A stretch of 10,256 nt of DNA from an uncultured Bacilli bacterium (GTDB lineage Bacteria > Bacillota_I > Bacilli_A > RF39 > UBA660): NCBI GenBank assembly GCA_947629125.1, contig CANRCO010000042.1:1-10256 (forward strand). The letters are read 5' to 3'. Position numbers and translations under genes: made by a program. Below are positions 5,835-10,256 of this stretch, piece after piece. The notes under the pieces are model-generated. The model worked only from the letters and a program-made list of their open reading frames with translations. It was not told the origin of the DNA and did no database searches. Each line of letters begins with the position of its first letter. Position 1 is the first letter of the stretch.

Positions 5835-6443
5835 TTAACTCCTTTCCTTTTTTTTATAATTTTTGTAATTATTAAAAGGAGTTTTTGTTATCCAATATAA
5901 TAAAGGATTAATAATTGTTGCTTGAACTATTAAAGCTAAAACACATGAATTAACAATAATTCCTTCTTTCATTACCAAAATTATAATTAAATAAAATATA
6001 CTTATTAAACAGGTTTTGATTTTTTGTTTTATTCTATTATTTTTTCTAATTAAAGGTCTTTTTGGTGTATCAGCAGGAGCCCATAAAACAAAGCTTATAA
6101 AACAAACTGCCCAAATGCTAATAAGAACAATTAACGGTATATTAACTTTGCTTATCAAATATGGACCAACTGTATAGATACATAAAGTAACTATCCAACA
6201 ACTTAATGATGATTTTGCATGTAAGCCATAGGAATACCTTTTAATAGTTGAATAAAATAATAGTAATAAAAGAAATTCTTTATAAAGTCCAAAAATAATA
6301 CATAACATAAATGCTACTAATATTTTAATAAATGATTTATAAAAACCAGATAAACCATAACGTAAAATAATTAGTTTTCTCTCATCACATTCGTGATATT
6401 TAGTTATTAAATTAATTGAACTATTTACTAAACTCTCTACCAT
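5835..6443 (-). CDS. agrB: AgrB-like autoinducer-processing membrane endopeptidase
   Basis: A 202-residue AgrB. The catalytic pair is H75 and C82 in YSYGLHAKSSLSCW, at the same seven-residue spacing as H77/C84 of Staphylococcus aureus AgrB. The family signature APADTPKRPL is at 122-131, and the N-terminal RYGL motif is at 28-31. Several membrane segments lie at about 36-66, 84-120 and 144-185. The enzyme removes the C-terminal tail of AgrD and forms the thiolactone ring at the membrane. ATG 6443 follows AGGTG (6453-6449), a modest ribosome site. It is first gene of a two-gene agrBD unit, immediately followed by agrD, and transcribed towards agrAC. No strong promoter is evident upstream, which would fit a need for activation. 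Confidence 0.95.
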   Translation of the reverse strand: MVESLVNSSINLITKYHECDERKLIILRYGLSGFYKSFIKILVAFMLCIIFGLYKEFLLLLLFYSTIKRYSYGLHAKSSLSCWIVTLCIYTVGPYLISKVNIPLIVLISIWAVCFISFVLWAPADTPKRPLIRKNNRIKQKIKTCLISIFYLIIILVMKEGIIVNSCVLALIVQATIINPLLYWITKTPFNNYKNYKKKERS

Positions 6444-6687
6444 AAATCACCTGCTTAACTAATTTAATATTATCATTAAATTTAACTCTATAAAATTGTT
6501 TTGTTTTATTGATTGGAAATTAAGCTTAATTTCATTAAATATTTAAAAAATGTTTACTATAAGCTAATTTGGAGCAGATATTTGCTACTTTTAAAATCAA
6601 AAATTGCAAAATTTGTCGATGAGTAATGTTTGTAATTTCATGTTAATGATGTTAATTTAGAAATGTATTAGGAAGGAGAGGTGTGAA
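6444..6687. other. Divergent regulatory region between agrB and the cold-shock gene
   Basis: 244 bases without a convincing gene. It holds a perfect 18-bp palindrome (6516-6533) and an imperfect palindrome AGCA-GATATT-TGCT (6573-6586). No near-consensus promoter was found on either strand. For agrB, a TGATAATAT segment (minus strand, near 6464-6456) could be a weak extended -10. For csp, TTGTAA followed by TTAATT is a weak pair. If csp is transcribed from near its weak candidate its leader is short; an earlier start would give the long leader known for cold-shock mRNAs. Confidence 0.5.
6516..6533. promoter_or_regulatory. Perfect 18-bp palindrome upstream of agrB
   Basis: GAAATTAAGCTTAATTTC reads the same on both strands with no spacer. 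It is centred about 81 bases upstream of the agrB start and 163 bases upstream of csp, in the divergent gap. It has no adjacent T-run, so it looks like a dimeric regulator site and not a terminator. The bound protein is unknown. Confidence 0.6.
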
Positions 6688-6903
6688 GTGCTAGGAAAGG
6701 TTAAATGGTTTAACAATGAAAAAGGTTATGGATTTATCGAATATGAAGACTTAGAAGATATTTTTGTGCATTACTCTTCTATTAATAAAGATGGATATAA
6801 AACCTTAAAAGAAGGCGATTTAGTTAATTTCAAATTAATCGAAACAGCAAAAGGACTACAAGCAGTTGATGTTAATGAAGCACAATTAACAACTACAATG
6901 TAG
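6688..6903 (+). CDS. csp: Cold-shock domain protein
   Basis: A 71-residue single cold-shock domain, a few residues longer than the usual 65-67. It begins MLGKVKWFNNEKGYGFI. RNP1 is KGYGFI (12-17) and RNP2 is DIFVHYS (24-30), the aromatic patches that bind single-stranded RNA and DNA. Such proteins act as RNA chaperones in the cytoplasm. The start is GTG at 6688 behind AGGAAGGAGAGGTG (6670-6683). The extra length is a C-terminal NEAQLTTTM tail. The stop codon is inside the terminator stem. It is divergent from agrB, so the two share an upstream region. Confidence 0.97.
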   Translation: MLGKVKWFNNEKGYGFIEYEDLEDIFVHYSSINKDGYKTLKEGDLVNFKLIETAKGLQAVDVNEAQLTTTM

Positions 6904-6919
6904 TTTCTTTTTTTTAGCT
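6891..6919 (+). terminator. Terminator overlapping the csp stop codon
   Basis: AACTAC (6891-6896), loop AAT, GTAGTT (6900-6905), then TCTTTTTTTTT. The TAG stop is inside the right arm. The stem is short (6 bp) but the T-tract is strong. Confidence 0.6.
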
Positions 6920-6932
6920 TTTTTGTTATAAT
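6904..6932 (+). promoter_or_regulatory. Promoter of hpf
   Basis: TATAAT (6927-6932) with extended TG (TGTTATAAT). The -35 position holds only TTTCTT. It lies directly behind the csp terminator. The predicted transcript start (about 6939) is next to the AAAGG ribosome site. Confidence 0.55.
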
Positions 6933-6955
6933 TAACTTAGAAAGGTTGTGAGATT

Positions 6956-7480
6956 ATGAAATTAAATATTAGAGGAGATAAAATTGTTGTAACTGAAGCA
7001 ATTAAAGAGCATATTACAAAGAAAATATCTAAATTAGATAAGTATTTAGATAATGCAGATAATTACACAGCTAACATTTTAATTAAAACTAAAAATTTAA
7101 ATCAAACTATCGAAGTAACTATTGTTACTAAGAATTTCACTTTAAGAGCTGAAGAAACTACTCAAGATTTATATGAAGCAGTTAATTTAGTTATTACCAA
7201 ATTAGAAAGACAAATTCGCAAGAATAAAACTAAAATAGCCAGAAAATATAAAAATGTTATTAATAATGATTTTGTTTTAGAAGAAAATGAAAGTGAAAAT
7301 GATTCTAAAATAGAAAGAAGAAAAATTATAGATTCTAAACCAATGGATGAAGAAGAAGCTATTTTACAATTGGAGTTAATAAATCATGATTTCTTTGCAT
7401 TTAAAAATGTTGATGAAGATTGTATTTCTATTCTTTATCGTCGAAAAGATAAAGGCTATGGCTTAATTAATATAAAATAA
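6956..7480 (+). CDS. hpf: Ribosome hibernation-promoting factor, long form
   Basis: A 174-residue long-form HPF. The N-terminal RaiA/HPF domain (1-100: MKLNIRGDKIVVTEAIKEHI, then TIEVTIVTKN and the basic helix RQIRKNKTKIARK) binds the decoding region of the 30S subunit. An acidic linker (105-120) leads to the C-terminal dimerisation domain (about 122-174) with KPMDEEEAILQLELINHDFFAF and YRRKDKGYGLI, which joins two ribosomes into inactive 100S dimers. The domain order and length match other Bacillota. Start ATG 6956 with GAAAGG (6940-6945), a slightly long spacing. hpf followed by secA is a conserved pair; here each has a separate promoter, with a strong terminator between. Confidence 0.97.
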   Translation: MKLNIRGDKIVVTEAIKEHITKKISKLDKYLDNADNYTANILIKTKNLNQTIEVTIVTKNFTLRAEETTQDLYEAVNLVITKLERQIRKNKTKIARKYKNVINNDFVLEENESENDSKIERRKIIDSKPMDEEEAILQLELINHDFFAFKNVDEDCISILYRRKDKGYGLINIK

Positions 7481-7504
7481 ATTTATAATTTATAAAAAAT
7501 AAAC

Positions 7505-7532
7505 AAATAAAGAGTGAAAACTCTTTATTTTT
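7505..7532 (+). terminator. Terminator of hpf
   Basis: AAATAAAGAGT (7505-7515), a GAAA tetraloop (7516-7519), and ACTCTTTATTT (7520-7530) make a perfect 11-bp stem ending in T. It lies 24 bases past the hpf stop. Confidence 0.85.
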
Positions 7533-7542
7533 ATGTTAAAAT
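7514..7542 (+). promoter_or_regulatory. Possible secA promoter nested in the hpf terminator
   Basis: TAAAAT (7537-7542) with extended TG (TGTTAAAAT). At 17 bases spacing the -35 would be GTGAAA (7514-7519), in the loop of the hpf terminator hairpin. Both elements are one or two bases off consensus. Confidence 0.45.
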
Positions 7543-7564
7543 AAAGCTTGGAGGGATTTTTCAT

Positions 7565-10051
7565 ATGGGATTTTTTAGAAAATTAATAGATAGTGAATAT
7601 AAAGAAATGAAAAAATTTGAGAGTCTAGCCGATAAAATCGTAGCTTTAGACGAAGAAATGCAAAAATTAACCGATGAAGGATTAAAAGCAAAAACTGCTG
7701 AATTCAAAAAACAATTAGAAGATGGTGCTACTCTTGATGATTTAATAGTTCCAACTTTTGCGGTTGTAAGAGAAGCTGCTTACCGTGTTATTGGTGAAAA
7801 GCCATTCTATGTTCAAATTTTAGGTGGTTTAGCTATTCATTATGGTAATATTGCAGAAATGAAAACTGGTGAAGGTAAAACTTTAACTGCTACAATGCCT
7901 ACTTATTTAAATGCTTTAACTGGCGAAGGTGTCCATGTTATTACCGTTAATGAATTCTTAGCTCAAAGAGACTCTGAATGGATGGGTAATATATTTAGAT
8001 TTTTAGGTTTAACAGTTGGTTTAAATTTAAGAGAATTATCATCTAAAGAAAAACAAGAAGTTTATAATTGTGATATAGTTTATTCAACTAATAACGAAGT
8101 TGGTTTTGACTATTTAAGAGATAATATGGTTGTTCGTAAAGAAGACCGTGTTCAAAGAACTCTTAATTTCTGTATTGTCGATGAAGTTGACTCAATTTTA
8201 ATTGATGAAGCTCGTACTCCATTAATTATTTCTGGTGGTCAAGTAAATTCTGCTAATTTATATATAGATGCTGATAGAGCTGTAAAAAAATTAGTTGAAG
8301 AAGAAGATTATACTGTTGATGAAAAAATTAAAACTGCATCATTAACAGCAGAAGGTAGTAAAAAAATTGAAAAAATATTTCATTTAAATAATTTATATGA
8401 TTTAGATAATACTTCTTTAGTTCATCATATTAATCAAGCATTAAAAGCTAACTATGGTTTTAAAATTAATATTGATTATGTTGTTGATAATGATAGTGTT
8501 ATAATTGTTGACCAAAATACTGGACGTTTAATGCATGGACGACAATTCTCTGATGGTTTGCATCAAGCCTTAGAAGCTAAAGAAGGCGTAACAATCAATG
8601 CTGAAACTAAAACAATGGCTACTATCACATTCCAAAATTTATTTAGAATGTACAATAAATTATCTGGTATGACTGGTACAGCTAAAACAGAAGAAGAAGA
8701 ATTTAGAAACATCTATAACATGTATGTTATTCGTATACCTACTAATAAACCAGTAATTCGAGAAGATTTAGCAGATTTAGTTTATTCAAATAAAAAAGGT
8801 AAATATAAAGCTATTATTAATACAGTTAAAACTATTCATGAAACAGGACAACCTATCTTAATTGGTACAATTTCTGTTGAAGCTAATGAAGAGTTAAGTG
8901 CTTTACTTAAGAAAGCTGGGTTAAAACATGAAGTATTAAATGCCAAAAACCATGAACGTGAAGCTGAAATTATTGCTAAAGCTGGTGAAAAAGGAGCTAT
9001 TACTTTAGCAACTAATATGGCTGGTCGTGGTACCGATATTAAATTAGGTAAAGGTGTTAAAGAACTTGGTGGTTTATGTGTTCTAGGTACAGAAAGACAT
9101 GAATCACGTCGTATCGATAACCAATTACGTGGTCGTGCTGGTCGTCAAGGAGACCCTGGTATGAGTCAATTCTTTGTTTCATTTGAAGATGATTTAATGC
9201 GTCGTTTTGGAGCAGAAAGAGTTAAATCATTATTACAAAGTGCTGGTCTAACAGATGATGCAGCTATTCGAAATAAAATGTTAACTAAAAGCATTGAAAC
9301 CGCTCAAAAAAGAGTTGAAGGTAATAATTATGATATACGTAAAAGCTTACTAGATTATGATAATGTCATGAATGAACAAAGAGAAATTATTTATGCTCGA
9401 AGAAATGATATCTTAGAACAAGATAGTATTCATGATAGAATTTTAGAAACTTTTAAAAATACTATTTCAAGTTTAGTTGATAATCATATAGAACCAGAAG
9501 GTTATATTACTGAAAATGATAAATCAGAAATTATTGAATATATTAATACCAATTTCTTAAAAAATAATGAAATAAAATTTGCTGATGTAGAGCCTTTAAA
9601 AGATGCTGAATTAAAAGATTATTTAACTGATTTAATTATCAAAGATTATGATGAAAAAATGCAAGATAATCCTAATATTGATGAATTTGAAAAAGCAATT
9701 ACTTTAAGAATAATCGATACTAGTTGGGTTGACCATATGAGTGCAATGGAACACTTAAAAGAAGGTGTGGGTTTAAGAGGTTATGGTCAAGTAAATCCTA
9801 TTCAAGCATATACAATGGAAGGTTTTGAATTATTTGAACAATTATTAAATAAAATTGATAATGACACTGCAGTATTTTTATTAAAAGCTAATGTTAAAAT
9901 CAATATTGTTCGTAAACAAACATTAGAAGGTAACGCTAATGATGGTAAGCAAAAAGCAAAATCTACTCCTAAAAGAGTAAAAAAAGTTGGACGAAATGAT
10001 CCATGTCCTTGCGGGAGTGGTAAAAAGTATAAGAACTGTTGTGGAAAGTAG
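7565..10051 (+). CDS. secA: Preprotein translocase ATPase SecA
   Basis: An 828-residue SecA, close to the usual length (about 840). It drives secretory proteins through the SecYEG channel by ATP hydrolysis at the inner face of the membrane. Nucleotide-binding domain 1 has Walker A MKTGEGKT (99-106) and the DEVD box (206-209). The preprotein-binding region and the GTAKTEEEEF segment follow. Domain 2 carries NMAGRGTDIKLG (from 484) and QLRGRAGRQGDPG (from 520). The scaffold and wing follow, then a basic linker and the C-terminal zinc motif C814-P-C816...C825-C826, which binds lipid and, in some species, SecB. The start is ATG 7565, set by GGAGGG (7550-7555); an upstream in-frame ATG at 7514 lies in the hpf terminator. 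Exported proteins in this window (the thioredoxin-like and bactofilin-like products) would be its clients. prfB, which commonly follows secA, is not seen in the 205 bases that remain. Confidence 0.99.
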   Translation: MGFFRKLIDSEYKEMKKFESLADKIVALDEEMQKLTDEGLKAKTAEFKKQLEDGATLDDLIVPTFAVVREAAYRVIGEKPFYVQILGGLAIHYGNIAEMKTGEGKTLTATMPTYLNALTGEGVHVITVNEFLAQRDSEWMGNIFRFLGLTVGLNLRELSSKEKQEVYNCDIVYSTNNEVGFDYLRDNMVVRKEDRVQRTLNFCIVDEVDSILIDEARTPLIISGGQVNSANLYIDADRAVKKLVEEEDYTVDEKIKTASLTAEGSKKIEKIFHLNNLYDLDNTSLVHHINQALKANYGFKINIDYVVDNDSVIIVDQNTGRLMHGRQFSDGLHQALEAKEGVTINAETKTMATITFQNLFRMYNKLSGMTGTAKTEEEEFRNIYNMYVIRIPTNKPVIREDLADLVYSNKKGKYKAIINTVKTIHETGQPILIGTISVEANEELSALLKKAGLKHEVLNAKNHEREAEIIAKAGEKGAITLATNMAGRGTDIKLGKGVKELGGLCVLGTERHESRRIDNQLRGRAGRQGDPGMSQFFVSFEDDLMRRFGAERVKSLLQSAGLTDDAAIRNKMLTKSIETAQKRVEGNNYDIRKSLLDYDNVMNEQREIIYARRNDILEQDSIHDRILETFKNTISSLVDNHIEPEGYITENDKSEIIEYINTNFLKNNEIKFADVEPLKDAELKDYLTDLIIKDYDEKMQDNPNIDEFEKAITLRIIDTSWVDHMSAMEHLKEGVGLRGYGQVNPIQAYTMEGFELFEQLLNKIDNDTAVFLLKANVKINIVRKQTLEGNANDGKQKAKSTPKRVKKVGRNDPCPCGSGKKYKNCCGK

Positions 10052-10225
10052 TAGGTTTTATAAGGGTTTGCGAGGCATAGGTTTTTGAAAAAATCATAAA
10101 AAAACCCCAAAAAATTGAAAAATATGCTCAAAATGTGCACAAAAATTTCAATTTGTTCCCAAAAATGCCAAAAAACCCCGTAAAATCAAGGGTTTCCCAA
10201 TGGGAACATTTTATGATAACATTGT
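10052..10225. other. Non-coding segment rich in inverted repeats after secA
   Basis: No convincing ORF on either strand. Composition changes abruptly to A-runs mixed with C/G blocks. Inverted pairs seen: GGTTTTT (10080-10086) / AAAAACC (10100-10106); AAATTGAAA (10112-10120) / TTTCAATTT (10146-10154); TGTTCCC (10154-10160) / GGGAACA (10202-10208), enclosing AAACCC (10173-10178) / GGGTTT (10190-10195). Direct repeats: AAGGGTTT at 10062 and 10188; TGCTCAAAA (10125) and TGCACAAAA (10136), 11 bases apart. It could be a structured 3' UTR, a small non-autonomous element, or a recombination site. The window edge prevents a decision. Confidence 0.5.
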
Positions 10226-10250
10226 AAATCAGCATTCGTGCTGGTTTTTC
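10226..10250 (+). terminator. UUCG-loop terminator downstream of secA
   Basis: AAATCAGCA (10226-10234), loop TTCG (10235-10238), TGCTGGTTT (10239-10247) with one G-T pair, then TTTTTC. A strong intrinsic terminator on the plus strand, about 175 bases past the secA stop. Confidence 0.9.
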
Positions 10251-10256
10251 TTTCGC

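Noticed and set aside
6444..6480. AGTTAA-type words upstream of agrB as AgrA-binding direct repeats
   Set aside because: AGAGTTAAA and TTAGTTAAG are about 27 bases apart, not the 21-22 expected for LytTR half-sites, and one abuts the ribosome site.
6619..6660. A 13-codon ORF (starting MSNVCNF) in the leader of the cold-shock gene
   Set aside because: No ribosome binding site precedes it and length is within chance expectation.
93..10051. Alternative genetic code (TGA as tryptophan)
   Set aside because: All genes are intact with TGG as the only tryptophan codon, including the three in agrD, so the standard code suffices.
9802..10140. 112-codon ORF on the minus strand overlapping the end of secA
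   Set aside because: It lies mostly antisense to the conserved SecA C-terminus, has no ribosome site, and its protein is the low-complexity mirror of the secA coding pattern.
10052..10225. CRISPR array in the repeat-rich segment after secA
   Set aside because: The repeats are short, inverted, and unequal; there is no regular repeat-spacer period.

Overview
The window is a very AT-rich, low-GC Gram-positive (Bacillota) chromosome segment. Several things point there: strong AGGAGG-type ribosome binding sites, extended -10 promoters, the rpsF-ssb-rpsR operon, a long-form hpf next to secA, and an agr-type quorum-sensing locus. Tryptophan is always TGG and the stops are TAA or TAG, so the standard code fits. 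An uncultured gut member of the Bacilli (RF39-like or Erysipelotrichia-like) would suit the composition and protein style, but that placement is inference.

Layout. 93-1136 (-): a secreted, bactofilin-like beta-repeat protein with a C-terminal membrane domain, divergent from 1307-2277 (+), the rpsF-ssb-rpsR operon, whose S18 carries a CxxC...CxxH zinc-type motif. 2388-2963 (+): a TetR-family regulator. 2995-3600 (+): a membrane-anchored extracytoplasmic thioredoxin-fold protein with a CGYC active site. 3711-5680 (+): agrA and agrC, overlapping by one base. 5716-6443 (-): agrB and a tiny agrD, convergent with agrAC and sharing one terminator. 6444-6687: a divergent regulatory gap with a perfect 18-bp palindrome. 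6688-6903 (+): cold-shock protein. 6956-7480 (+): long-form hibernation factor hpf. 7565-10051 (+): secA. 10052-10256: non-coding and rich in inverted repeats, ending in a UUCG-loop terminator.

How it works together. AgrB should process the 38-residue AgrD peptide into a cyclic signal. AgrC should sense it at the membrane and phosphorylate AgrA, a LytTR response regulator. The parts match the staphylococcal agr system one for one. However, the two halves are split into convergent transcription units (A-C facing D-B) instead of one BDCA operon, and the predicted signal core is unusually tryptophan-rich (Cys-Phe-Trp-Trp-Ala-Trp). This split agr locus sits among conserved housekeeping genes (rpsF/ssb/rpsR on one side, csp/hpf/secA on the other) and is the most interesting part of the window. 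Known protein families explain the coding content. The least explained parts are the operator-like palindromes around agr and the structured segment after secA.
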